From Jiangella asiatica (GTDB lineage: Bacteria > Actinomycetota > Actinomycetes > Jiangellales > Jiangellaceae), in NCBI RefSeq assembly GCF_004349065.1, contig NZ_SMKZ01000001.1, forward strand, positions 310,001 through 374,000: a stretch of DNA of 64,000 nucleotides, read 5' to 3'. The notes below the pieces were generated by a model, which made no database searches, was not told the DNA's origin, and worked only from the letters and a program-made list of their open reading frames with translations. Position numbers and translations under genes: made by a program. Shown piece by piece: positions 50,611-62,134 of the stretch. Position 1 is the stretch's first letter; every line of letters starts with the position of its first letter.

Positions 50611-50715
50611 TCAGCCGAGCGCGGCCATCAGCTCGTCACAGGCCACAGCACACTGTCGGCACGCCAGCAGCCGTTCCCGATCGACACCACCGAGGTCCTC
50701 GGGATACGTCCTGAG
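50611..50715 (-). pseudogene. Deleted four-helix copper-binding (Csp/DUF326) gene
   Basis: The peptide RTYPEDLGGVDRERLLAC followed by RQCAVACDELMAALG and a stop. The first part is the N-terminus and the second the C-terminal Cys helix of Csp-like copper-storage proteins; the ~70 residues in between, with most of the cysteines, are missing. The initiator codon is also gone. It abuts the molybdopterin gene upstream region. Confidence 0.6.
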
Positions 50716-50833
50716 CGTTTCCGATCGGCATCGGAATCCCTCCCGAGTCGCCGAACGGCATACGCGCGCCGCGTACCCGCGCGTACGGGAACCATTCACG
50801 GCCCCATCAGTCCCAGCGACAAGCTGAGGCGAT

Positions 50834-51043
50834 CTACGGGCTCGTGAGGCCGGCTTGGACGTTGCCGCAGCGGAGCTTCTCGAGCAGGCACGACAGGTGG
50901 CCCTTGACCGTGGCTTCGGCGAGGCGGAGGCGCCCGCCAATCTCGGCGTTCGACAGGCCCTCGCGCTGTCGGGCCTGGACGAGGGTCGCCGCCTCCCGTT
51001 CGGTGAGCGTGCCGCTGACCTGACCTTGAAAATGCTACGACAG
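50834..51043 (-). pseudogene. LuxR-type HTH remnant
   Basis: A C-terminal LuxR/NarL DNA-binding domain is readable: LTEREAATLVQARQREGLSN followed by AEIGGRLRLAEATVKGHLSC and a stop at 50834. The receiver part is absent, with stops just upstream. In family members this region reads LTxRExxVLxLxAxGLSNxEI; the insertion of QRE suggests decay. Confidence 0.6.
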
Positions 51044-51268
51044 ACGATGCTGACGCACGACCGAGCCCGTCAGCTCGCAACTGGTGCAGACGATCTTGCC
51101 TGTCGGTTGCCTCCGATCCCGCCAGTGTGTGAGGTACCCGATGCGTGCCAAGCGAACGTGTCTCCGGAGCGGATCGAACGGATCGTCCGCCGTCCACGCA
51201 TGACTACCTGCGGCGCGGGTACTCGCGGAGCTACGAATCATCCAGGCCTAGCCGATCTTGGGGCGGAC

Positions 51269-51475
51269 ATGAACCGACATCGCGATGCGGACGACCATGG
51301 GCGGGCACACGAACCCGAAGCGGATGATGTGGCTCCCGACGAAGCAACGGACGACTTCGCAACCGAGCACGACGACACCACCTTCGCCGACGAAATGCCC
51401 GGAGGTCCGGAAGGGATCAAGGAACCAGAATCGCCGTCAGGCCGCGGCGGCGATGGAGGAATGGATCCGCCATGA
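51269..51475 (+). CDS. Small acidic hypothetical protein
   Basis: 68 residues, strongly acidic and predicted disordered: EPEADDVAPDEATDDFATEH, PEGIKEPESPSGRGGDGGMD. No hydrophobic core. It resembles small stress-induced hydrophilic proteins near DUF2267 genes. ATG 51269 has a GGGGCGG sequence upstream. Weak call. Confidence 0.4.
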   Translation: MNRHRDADDHGRAHEPEADDVAPDEATDDFATEHDDTTFADEMPGGPEGIKEPESPSGRGGDGGMDPP

Positions 51476-51787
51476 GGCATGGGCCAGGAGCCGAACAAGC
51501 ATGACAACGGGGCATCGACCCGCATGCCCCCAGACACACGACTCCGCGGAGGAGTCACGGCGCAGACCGTGGCCATGCCGATGACAACCCAGGCCGTCGG
51601 CGCATCTCCGAGCGCCCCAGTGGGAGTAGCCGGCCCAAGCGATGCGTGACGACGACTTCGGCGACGTCGTGGTTCTCGACGGCGACCGCGTCCGGGCATG
51701 ACCGTGCACCTGCCTGATGCGAACGACGCTGGTGAGCTCAGAGTCCGCCGTATCGGTATCCTCACTGGTCGGTAGCCATCCAGCGCT
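51476..51787. other. Intergenic region without a recognised gene
   Basis: About 310 bases, high GC, with several short frames but no ribosome binding site or family similarity. The promoter at 51788 follows. Confidence 0.3.
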
Positions 51788-51812
51788 GTTTACCGTCGCC
51801 TCACGCGGGTAC
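51788..51812 (+). promoter_or_regulatory. Sigma-B/F-type stress promoter
   Basis: GTTTAC (51788-51793) and GGGTAC (51807-51812); counted from GTTT, the spacer to GGGTAC is 15 bases. This matches the actinobacterial stress-sigma consensus GTTT-N14-17-GGGTA. It lies 50 bases upstream of the DUF5709-like gene at 51862, which suggests that this gene and the DUF2267 gene after it are induced by osmotic or envelope stress. Confidence 0.55.
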
Positions 51813-51861
51813 TGAACAACCTCCGCCGCAAACGCGAAAACGTACGGAGGCGACGACGACC

Positions 51862-52212
51862 ATGACCGACTCCGACCCGGAACGCCCCATCGATCCGGAC
51901 GATGTCGAGGTTGACGACGTCGACGGCTACAGCCGGGATCCGGGAGCCACCCCTGACGACGCCGGTGTCCCTGAGGTAGCCGACGACGTGACCCCCGGCA
52001 CCGGAGAGGTGGCGGAGCCCCAACGGGCCAGCATGCCGACCGAGGCGCCGGTGGAATCGACTGCGCACGGCATCACCGCCAGGGAGCAAGCCGAGGACAC
52101 CTCGATCGAGGATCGATTGGCTGCGGAGGAGCCCGAGCTCGACTCGCCTGCACGACAAGCGACAGACGCACCCGGCGCCGTCCACGTGGAGGAGGAGCCT
52201 CCTGAGCCGTAG
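51862..52212 (+). CDS. Acidic DUF5709-like protein
   Basis: 116 residues, rich in Asp/Glu/Pro and predicted disordered, with one recognisable patch ITAREQAEDTSIEDRLAAEE PEL as in the DUF5709 family (T.rEqa..etieqRLaqEePe). Function unknown. ATG 51862 follows GGAGGCG. The sigma-B-like promoter is just upstream, and the DUF2267 gene starts 24 bases after the stop. Confidence 0.65.
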   Translation: MTDSDPERPIDPDDVEVDDVDGYSRDPGATPDDAGVPEVADDVTPGTGEVAEPQRASMPTEAPVESTAHGITAREQAEDTSIEDRLAAEEPELDSPARQATDAPGAVHVEEEPPEP

Positions 52213-52236
52213 TCCCACGAACGGAGACGTGACGCC

Positions 52237-52650
52237 ATGCAGCATGACGAATTCATCGGACAGGTCCAGCACCGAGCCAAGCTGTCCTCCCGCGGTGATG
52301 CCGAGCGGGCTACTCGAGCGACACTCGAGACACTGGGCGAGCGGGTACCAGGAGGCTTGGCGACAAACCTCGCCGCCCAACTGCCTCCGGAGATCGGCGA
52401 GCATCTGCGCCGCACGCTCGACTTCGGCATCGAAGACACTCCGGGCGAACGTTTCGACGCCACCGAGTTCGTGGCACGCGTCGCCGAGCGCTCGGCCACT
52501 GACGAACCGATCGCGGCGTACCTCGCGCGGGTCGTCTTCGAAGTAGCCAACGACGCCACCGAGGGAGCGGTAGCCCAGAAGGTCGCTGACACGCTTCCCG
52601 ACGATATTCGCCGACTGGTCACCGCCGGAAGCAGCGGCGGGGTCGGGTGA
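52237..52650 (+). CDS. DUF2267 domain-containing protein
   Basis: 137 residues, one DUF2267 domain: MQHDEFIGQVQHRAKLSSRG, ATLETLGERVPGGLATNLAA, LPPEIGEHLRRTL, then a second half-repeat (FDATEFVARVAERS ... LPDDIRRLV). These helical proteins are common in stress regulons of actinobacteria; molecular role unknown. ATG 52237 follows GGAGACG. It is likely co-transcribed with the gene at 51862. Confidence 0.8.
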   Translation: MQHDEFIGQVQHRAKLSSRGDAERATRATLETLGERVPGGLATNLAAQLPPEIGEHLRRTLDFGIEDTPGERFDATEFVARVAERSATDEPIAAYLARVVFEVANDATEGAVAQKVADTLPDDIRRLVTAGSSGGVG

Positions 52651-52702
52651 GCCCTGTGCCGCAAGTGACGGTGCCAAGATCTGAGCGAAGGGCGCATAGG
52701 CG

Positions 52703-54067
<1,365 letters not shown>

Positions 54068-54113
54068 GTTCCTCACGTGCCGACGAGGCACGCGAACGGG
54101 AGACCGGACGGAC

Positions 54114-54364
54114 ATGGCCCTGTACGTCGCGCAGAAACTGATCGCCTCGCACCTGGTGTCCGGCCAACACGTCCATCGCGCTCGGAGGGTTGTTCGGTGG
54201 CCTGGTCGTCGATCATCTGGGAGTCACGAGTGCCGTTCGGTTCGGCGTGGCTCTGACCGCGGTCTCGCTGCTCCTCGGGCTCGGCGCGGGCCGGATGATC
54301 TCCGGCACCGTCTTCGGATGGAGAGCGGGCGCGCGCCCGGTGACGATGTGGCACCATTCTGTAG
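54114..54364 (+). pseudogene. Deletion scar: aconitase start joined to an MFS transporter tail
   Basis: The first 18 codons (MALYVAQKLIASHLVSGQ, with ATG 54114) match the N-terminus of aconitate hydratases. At about 54166 a different frame continues with SIALGGLFGGLVVDHLGVTS and VRFGVALTAVSLLLGLG, which looks like the last membrane segments of an MFS transporter. Both genes are otherwise absent. The joint marks a deletion or recombination event. Confidence 0.5.
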
Positions 54365-54808
54365 GTGACCAGCAGTCCCGTCGAGGAGCAGCGCCTGCGC
54401 GACCTGGCGCGGCTGCGGCGTGTTCGAGACCGGATCGACCGCGAGTACGCACAGCCGCTGGACGTCGCGGCACTGGCGCATGGCGTGAACATGTCGTCCG
54501 GGCATCTGAGCCGCCAGTTCCGGCAGGCCTACGGCGAGTCGCCCTACTCGTACCTGATGACGCGACGGATCGAGCGGGCGATGGCGCTGCTGCGTCGTGG
54601 CGACCTCAGCGTCACCGAGGTCTGCTTCACCGTCGGCTGCTCCTCGCTGGGCACGTTCAGCACGCGCTTCACCGAGTTGGTCGGCGTGCCGCCGAGCGTC
54701 TACCGGGACCAGTCGGCGCGCGCCACGGTCGGCATGCCGTCCTGCGTGGCGCGCAAAGTCACCAGACCGATCAGGAATCGAGAAGCGTCGGCCCGGAGCC
54801 GCAGCTAG
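54365..54808 (+). CDS. AraC-family transcriptional regulator
   Basis: 147 residues, essentially only the AraC double helix-turn-helix: VDVAALAHGVNMSSGHLSRQ-type first HTH (DVAALAHGVNMSSGHLSRQF) and the second with VTEVCFTVGCSSLGTFSTRF, ending GVPPSVYRD. A short Arg/Ser tail follows. GTG 54365. The VOC gene starts ten bases after it, and a repeated 27-base motif lies in its 3' end; this pair (AraC-VOC) is common in actinobacteria. Confidence 0.88.
   Translation: MTSSPVEEQRLRDLARLRRVRDRIDREYAQPLDVAALAHGVNMSSGHLSRQFRQAYGESPYSYLMTRRIERAMALLRRGDLSVTEVCFTVGCSSLGTFSTRFTELVGVPPSVYRDQSARATVGMPSCVARKVTRPIRNREASARSRS
54769..54795. repeat. Direct repeat GATCAGGAATCGAGAAGCG, copy 1 (upstream of VOC gene)
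   Basis: 19 identical bases, and 25 of 27 if the following TCGGCCCG is counted, are shared with 57642-57668. It lies 24 bases upstream of the VOC start, inside the end of the AraC gene. It is a candidate operator for the AraC protein. Confidence 0.6.
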
Positions 54809-54818
54809 CGTGGCTGCC

Positions 54819-55229
54819 ATGGACCTCAAAATCAACGCCACGTTCCTCCCGCACATCGACCCGGACGCCTCCCTGGCCTTCTACCGCGACGTCCTCGGCT
54901 TCGAGATCCGCAACGATGTCGGACACGAAGGGCTGCGCTGGATCACGGTCGGCCCCGCCGGGCAGCCCGACACGGCCATCGTCCTGCACCCGCCGGCGGG
55001 CATCCCCGGGCTGACCGACGAGGAGCGCCGCACCATCCTCGAACTGCTGGCCAAGGGCAGCTACTTCGGCGTGAACTTGGCGACCTCGGACGTCGACGGC
55101 ATCTTCGCGACGCTGGAGGCCGGTGGCGCCGAGGTGGTTCAGGAGCCGGTCGACCAGCCGTATGGTGCTCGTGACTGTGCCGTCCGCGATCCCGCCGGCA
55201 ACGAGATCCGGATTCAGCAGCAGCACTGA
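54819..55229 (+). CDS. VOC-family (glyoxalase/bleomycin-resistance-like) protein
   Basis: 136 residues, two beta-alpha-beta-beta-beta modules: DPDASLAFYRDVLGFEIRND at the start, FGVNLATSDVDGIFATLEAG in the middle and RDCAVRDPAGNEIRIQQ at the end. Likely a metal-dependent lyase or a ligand-sequestering protein; substrate unknown. ATG 54819. Controlled probably by the AraC gene just upstream. A second, truncated copy of its last codons lies after the UvrA-like gene. Confidence 0.85.
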   Translation: MDLKINATFLPHIDPDASLAFYRDVLGFEIRNDVGHEGLRWITVGPAGQPDTAIVLHPPAGIPGLTDEERRTILELLAKGSYFGVNLATSDVDGIFATLEAGGAEVVQEPVDQPYGARDCAVRDPAGNEIRIQQQH

Positions 55230-55251
55230 GCCGCCAACAGATGGAGTGAGC

Positions 55252-57639
<2,388 letters not shown>

Positions 57640-57641
57640 AC

Positions 57642-57724
57642 GATCAGGAATCGAGAAGCGCCGGTCCGACTGCGCCGTCCGCGATCCCGCGGGCAACCTG
57701 ATCCGCCTCAACGAGCTTCGCTGA
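57642..57724 (+). pseudogene. Second copy of the 27-base motif followed by a VOC C-terminal scrap
   Basis: GATCAGGAATCGAGAAGCG (57642-57660) repeats the motif at 54769. Immediately after it, SDCAVRDPAGNLIRLNELR and a stop correspond to the end of a VOC protein like the one at 54819. The whole VOC body is missing, so a second motif-VOC unit was collapsed to its ends. The motif is now 75 bases upstream of the MFS gene. Confidence 0.6.
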
Positions 57725-57734
57725 GCCGGCCCAC

Positions 57735-58976
57735 ATGGCCGCAGCCGAGACCCGAGGGGCCAACCAGTCCTACCGCGAGGTCCTGCGCAACCGGCGGGTA
57801 GCTGGTCTCCTGCTGGGCGACCTGCTCGCCCACGTCGGTACCGGCATGATCCTCGTGGCCATGCCCGTGCAGACGCTCTCCATCCACGGTGACGTCCCGA
57901 AGGCGATCGCCATCGGGATGGTCGAGGCGGCACCGTTCGTGCTGTCCACCGTGCTGGCGCTGGCCATCGGACTGGGACGGGTGCGGATACCGCCGCGGAC
58001 GCTCCTGATCGCCGACTGCGTGCTGCGATCGCTGACCTTCGCGTGCCTCGGTGCCCTGGCGGTGACCGACCGCCTCACGCTGCCCGTTCTCATCGTCGGG
58101 TTGTTCTTCGGCGCGACCTTCCGGATGGCCGGCTCCAGCAGTCGGCGTCTCCTGGCCACGTCTATGGTGGACGACACGGGCCGGTTCGCCGTCAACGGTC
58201 TGCTCGGCCTCAACGTCACGTTCGCGCTGTACATCGTCGGCCCGGTCGTGGGTGGGCTGATCGTCGCAGCCACGAGCCCCGGCGTCGCCCTCTTCCTCGA
58301 CGCCGGCGGTGCGCTGATCCTGTTTGCCGCCGTCGTCGCATCCGTCCCGCGCGTCGCCAAGGACCACGACGCGCTCCGGCGCCGGCCGTCACACGAGTCG
58401 GGCTGGCGGATCCTGCGCCGGCGTCCAGTGGCCGCACGCCTGTTGGTCGTCGAGTTCTTCTTCAACTTCCTCTACATGCCGATCGAGATCGCCCTGCCGC
58501 TGTACGTCCGCGGCACTCTGGACACCGATGCGACCGGCCTCGGCCTCATGTGGGGCGCGTTGGGGGTCGGCGCGTTCGTCGGCGCCGCTCTCGTCAACCA
58601 GCTGCGCAACCTGCCGCAACGCCATCTCCTCATCGCGATCATCGCGTTGTGGGCGTTCTGTCCGATCGTGCTGGCCTTCGTCGGAACCCTGCCGGCCGCG
58701 ATGGTCGTGTTCGGCCTGGGCGGCCTGGTCTGGGCGCCGTTCACGCCGGTCGCCTACAGCTTCCTGCAGTCCGGTCTGGCGCCGGACGAACAACAGCAGG
58801 TGGTGACGCTCTGGACGACCGGCTCGATGGTGGCCGCCCCGCTCGGCCTGTTGATCGGCGGCCCTCTCATCGAAGTGGCCGGGACGACCGGCGGGCTGGT
58901 GCTCTCCGGCGGGCTCACCCTGCTCCTGGTCCCGATCGCGGTCGTCGCCGTCCTGCGTGGGACCACGCCCGGGTAG
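57735..58976 (+). CDS. MFS transporter
   Basis: 413 residues with about twelve membrane segments, major facilitator superfamily of the DHA/MFS_3 exporter type: RNRRVAGLLLGDLLAHVGTG (segment 1), VGLFFGATFRMAGSSSRRLL, a central basic loop (about 215-235), and the C-terminal six segments. No solute can be named. ATG 57735. It is likely to be expressed with the UvrA-like gene or from the repeated motif upstream, as an efflux partner. Confidence 0.85.
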   Translation: MAAAETRGANQSYREVLRNRRVAGLLLGDLLAHVGTGMILVAMPVQTLSIHGDVPKAIAIGMVEAAPFVLSTVLALAIGLGRVRIPPRTLLIADCVLRSLTFACLGALAVTDRLTLPVLIVGLFFGATFRMAGSSSRRLLATSMVDDTGRFAVNGLLGLNVTFALYIVGPVVGGLIVAATSPGVALFLDAGGALILFAAVVASVPRVAKDHDALRRRPSHESGWRILRRRPVAARLLVVEFFFNFLYMPIEIALPLYVRGTLDTDATGLGLMWGALGVGAFVGAALVNQLRNLPQRHLLIAIIALWAFCPIVLAFVGTLPAAMVVFGLGGLVWAPFTPVAYSFLQSGLAPDEQQQVVTLWTTGSMVAAPLGLLIGGPLIEVAGTTGGLVLSGGLTLLLVPIAVVAVLRGTTPG

Positions 58977-59199
58977 GTCGCACTCCCCGCGTCGAGGCGT
59001 CGAAGCCGTTCGACGTCCTCCAACGATGTGAGATCGTCGCGGTTGCCCGGGACCCATCACCAGGCGTTTGCGCGCTCCACGAGGCTTACACGCATGGTGC
59101 GACACGAGATTTCGTGGTGAACGTGATCATTTGAGGCTCACTCGATGGCGGCCCGGCGTCGCGTTGCCGGGCCCGGATGTGGATGGCAGGGTTGGGCGC
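58977..59199. other. Intergenic region with palindromic element
   Basis: No gene is seen. It holds the decayed copy of the 86-bp element and the start region of the GntR gene. Confidence 0.4.
59046..59131. repeat. 86-bp palindromic element, copy C (left arm decayed)
   Basis: The right half, GGTGCGACACGAGATTTCG then GTGAACGTGATCATT, matches copies A and B (in B orientation). The left terminal repeat is no longer recognisable. The left limit is set by assuming 86 bases. Confidence 0.6.
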
Positions 59200-59958
59200 G
59201 TGGCGTCAGCCAAGTACCGGGAGATCGCCGCGGTCATGGCGGCTGAGATCGCCGGCCTGCCTCCGGGAACGAAGGTCGACGGCGAGCTCGCGGTGGCCGC
59301 GCGGTTCGGGGTCAGCAGGGCGGCGGCGCGCGCCGCGGTCCAGGAGCTCGAGCGGCAGTTCCTCGTCCGCCGGGTGCGGGGTCTGGGGACGTTCACGTCC
59401 CGGCGCGTCGACTACCTGATCTCCAGCAGGCGGCCGCCGTCGTGGAGTCAGACGCTGCGCGATGCGGGCGCGACGCCACGGACGGTGGTGCGTTCCTGCG
59501 TCGACGTGCCCATGCCGGCGGCCGTGGCGCACATGTTGCACGCGGTCGAGGGGAGCGCCGTGTGGCGGTTGCAGCGTTGCTCGTTCACCGATGACCTGCC
59601 GGCGTCCTGGGGCACGGAGTGGGTGCCGGCGGCGACCGTGCCGGAGCTTCCGGCCGCTCTCCGGCGGGTCGAGTCGCTGGATCGGATCCTCCGCGACATC
59701 GGTGCTGTCGTGCCGGCACGCAGCAGAGTCCGGGCCAGCATGGAGGCTGCCGGTGAGGAGGTCGCCGACGAGCTGGCCATCGGCCTGGGTGCGCCGGTGT
59801 GGCTGGTCGAGTCGCTCAACAAGGACGCCACCAGTGGCGCGCCGGTCTACCTGACCGAGCGGTGGATTCGCGCGGACGCCATCCGCGTGGTCTTCGAGGC
59901 CGGAGACATCTTCGGTCAGGACGGGTCCGCCGTCGGCACGCGGCCGGCCAGCAACTGA
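59200..59958 (+). CDS. GntR-family regulator with UTRA domain (phosphonate operon)
   Basis: 252 residues: a winged helix (about 5-70, KYREIAAVMAAEIAGLPPGT, ARFGVSRAAARAAVQELERQ) and a UTRA ligand domain (about 85-240). It is the PhnF-like layout, convergent with the phosphonate operon and overlapping its last gene by 43 bases. It is the likely repressor of that operon. GTG 59200 is used; GTG 59179 would add seven residues. Confidence 0.85.
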   Translation: MASAKYREIAAVMAAEIAGLPPGTKVDGELAVAARFGVSRAAARAAVQELERQFLVRRVRGLGTFTSRRVDYLISSRRPPSWSQTLRDAGATPRTVVRSCVDVPMPAAVAHMLHAVEGSAVWRLQRCSFTDDLPASWGTEWVPAATVPELPAALRRVESLDRILRDIGAVVPARSRVRASMEAAGEEVADELAIGLGAPVWLVESLNKDATSGAPVYLTERWIRADAIRVVFEAGDIFGQDGSAVGTRPASN

Positions 59959-61058
59959 TCGACGACGTGAGCGGCGAGGCCGAGCCCGGTGGTCATGCCG
60001 ATGCCGGTGGTGACGCCGACCACGGTGTTGCCCGGCGCGGTGTGACGGACCAGGAAGTCTCCGGGCGCCGAGGCGTACACGCCGCGCCATCGCTCCTGGA
60101 CCCGCAGCGAGGCAACGCCCAGCAGGCGCGCCGTCTCCTCCAGGATCAGCTGGTCGACGGGCTCGGCGGCGAACGGGTCGACGCTGGCGCCGTAGGCGTG
60201 CGTATCGCCGATCAGCAGGTCACCGCCGGGGTGCTGGGTGAACATCAGGTTCACCTCGAGGTCCAGCAGCTCGGGCCGTTGGGAGGTTAGGCGCTCCCGG
60301 ACCCTGGCGGCCGCGGGCTGGCGCGCCAGGGCCGAGTACCGCAGCATGGACAGTCCGGTGAGCACGGCCGGGGCGGTCACCGCGTCCAGGAGGCGACCAT
60401 CGGGCGCGGCCACCCGGAGCATGTGCAGGCTGCAGCGACGCACCCCGGCGTCGGCGGCGAGCTGGGGGAACAGCTGGTCCACGTCGTGGCCGACGCACAC
60501 CACGACCTGGTCGGCGGCGATGTCCCCGCGACTGGTGCGGACCCCGCCGGGCTCGACACCCAGAACGGTGGTGGACCACCGGAAGGTCACCCCTGGCTGC
60601 TCGGCGAGCCAGCGCGCGATGCTCGGCACCGCCTCCCTGGGATCGACCCGGATGTCGCCGGCCAGGTAGGCGCCGCCTCGAGCACCGGCGGTGCCGGCGC
60701 GGGCGTCGGTCTCGGCGCCGGTCAGCAAGGTCACGCCGTCCCCGGCGCGCTCCGCGGCCAGCGAGCGCAGCACGTCGAGCTCGTCGTCGGCGCGTGCGAC
60801 CACCACCGTCCCGGTCTCACCGGCCCAGAACCCGGCGGTGCGCGCCAGGCGCAACCAGCGCTTTCGGCTGGCGACGGCGTGCGCGTACGCCGCGTCGCTC
60901 TGGGCGGTCACACAGCCGTGACCGAAGTTGCGCACCGACGCGCCCAGCGGCCGGTCGTCCCGTTCGACGACGGTGACGGTGAGCCCGCGCGCCACCGCCT
61001 CGACGGCGTGCCCGAGCCCGACGACGCCGCCACCGACGACGACCAGGTGGACGCTCAC
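59916..61058 (-). CDS. FAD-dependent oxidoreductase, TIGR03364 type (phosphonate-associated)
   Basis: 380-residue DAO-fold flavoenzyme: dinucleotide motif VVVGGGVVGLGHAVEAVARG at the N-terminus, SVRNFGHGCVT, and the C-terminal GVTTGIGMTTGLGLAAHVVD. This matches the TIGR03364/HpnW group, found almost only in phosphonate loci and thought to oxidise an aminophosphonate such as an N-alkyl or hydroxy derivative. GTG 61058 overlaps the stop of the upstream dehydrogenase gene (GTGA). Confidence 0.85.
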   Translation of the reverse strand: MSVHLVVVGGGVVGLGHAVEAVARGLTVTVVERDDRPLGASVRNFGHGCVTAQSDAAYAHAVASRKRWLRLARTAGFWAGETGTVVVARADDELDVLRSLAAERAGDGVTLLTGAETDARAGTAGARGGAYLAGDIRVDPREAVPSIARWLAEQPGVTFRWSTTVLGVEPGGVRTSRGDIAADQVVVCVGHDVDQLFPQLAADAGVRRCSLHMLRVAAPDGRLLDAVTAPAVLTGLSMLRYSALARQPAAARVRERLTSQRPELLDLEVNLMFTQHPGGDLLIGDTHAYGASVDPFAAEPVDQLILEETARLLGVASLRVQERWRGVYASAPGDFLVRHTAPGNTVVGVTTGIGMTTGLGLAAHVVDQLLAGRVPTADPS

Positions 61059-62134
61059 GGGGCGACCGCCGCCCTGGGCCGCGACTGCCTCGGCTGGGTG
61101 AGCAGGGCGCCGACCCGGTCCAGGGGAACCGCCGGGCTCACCAGCCGCTCCCACGGCCAGGCTGAGCGGCTGGCATCGAGGTAGCCGATCGCCTCGGCCA
61201 GGTGCCGAGGTTCGTAGTTGTGCACGCCGGTGATCGTCAGCCAGCTCCGCACGACGCGCTCCGGGTCGACCGGAACCGGTGCGACCGGGGTCACCGCGCC
61301 GGCCAGCACCAGCCGGCCGCCGATGTCGAGAGCCGCGAGCGCGCCGGCCGCGGCGCCGGTGTCGCCGGACAGCTCCACCGCGACGTCGACCGGGCGCGGT
61401 GCCTGCGCCGACGGCACGGTGGCGGTCGCTCCGAAGGTCCGCGCCAAGGCACGCCGGGCAGGGTCGACGTCGGTCACCACGACCGCGGCGGCACCACGAT
61501 CGGCCGCGGCGGCCGCGGCCGTCAGTCCCAGCATGCCGGCGCCGCAGATCAGGACCCGGGTGCCGGCCAGCGGCCCGGCGGCTTCGAGCGCCGCCATCAC
61601 CGTCGCGGTCGCGCACGCCGCCGGTGCGGCGAGCACGTCCGGCAGCGCGGGCGGGACCGGCACGACCGTGGCACCTGCCGGCAGCAGCACGTGCTCGGCG
61701 TACCCGCCGGACAGGTGCCAGTCGCCGTCGAACGGCTCGTGGCCGACCTTGCGGACGCGCCGGCACTTGGCGGTGCGGCCGCTCGCGCACCGGTCGCAGC
61801 GGCCACAGCTCACCGTCACGCCCCACACCACCCGGTCGCCGACGGCGGCGGGGGCACCGTCGCCGGCCGCGACGACGTGGCCGACGGCCTCGTGGCCGAG
61901 CACGCTGGGGCACGCGGCACCGCGTCGCCCGGCGACAGTGTGCCGGTCGCTGCCGCACACCGTGGCCAGGTCGACGGCGACGAGCAGCTCGCCGGCCGCC
62001 GGCTCGGGCAACGGGACCGACTCGAGCCTCACCGTGGCACCGCCGCGCCAGACCGCGGCGACCGTCGTCGCCGTCGTCGGTGCCCAGGGTTCGGGACGGC
62101 CGCCCGGTGTGGTCAGACCTGCGCGCGGATCCAT
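61055..62134 (-). CDS. Zinc dehydrogenase, phosphonate-associated (HpnZ/TIGR03366 type)
   Basis: 359 residues, medium-chain dehydrogenase: catalytic zinc motifs VCGSDRHTVAG and GHEAVGHVVAAGDG, structural zinc cysteines in SCGRCDRCASGRTAKC, nucleotide fold VLICGAGMLGLTAAAAA, and the conserved HNYEPRHL segment near the end typical of the phosphonate-catabolism alcohol dehydrogenases. ATG 62134 lies 22 bases inside phnE, so translation is coupled. The substrate is not established for the family. Confidence 0.85.
   Translation of the reverse strand: MDPRAGLTTPGGRPEPWAPTTATTVAAVWRGGATVRLESVPLPEPAAGELLVAVDLATVCGSDRHTVAGRRGAACPSVLGHEAVGHVVAAGDGAPAAVGDRVVWGVTVSCGRCDRCASGRTAKCRRVRKVGHEPFDGDWHLSGGYAEHVLLPAGATVVPVPPALPDVLAAPAACATATVMAALEAAGPLAGTRVLICGAGMLGLTAAAAAADRGAAAVVVTDVDPARRALARTFGATATVPSAQAPRPVDVAVELSGDTGAAAGALAALDIGGRLVLAGAVTPVAPVPVDPERVVRSWLTITGVHNYEPRHLAEAIGYLDASRSAWPWERLVSPAVPLDRVGALLTQPRQSRPRAAVAP

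Noticed and set aside
47776-50847. A 1023-codon plus-strand frame
   Set aside because: Antisense to the molybdopterin oxidoreductase, whose family blocks are certain.
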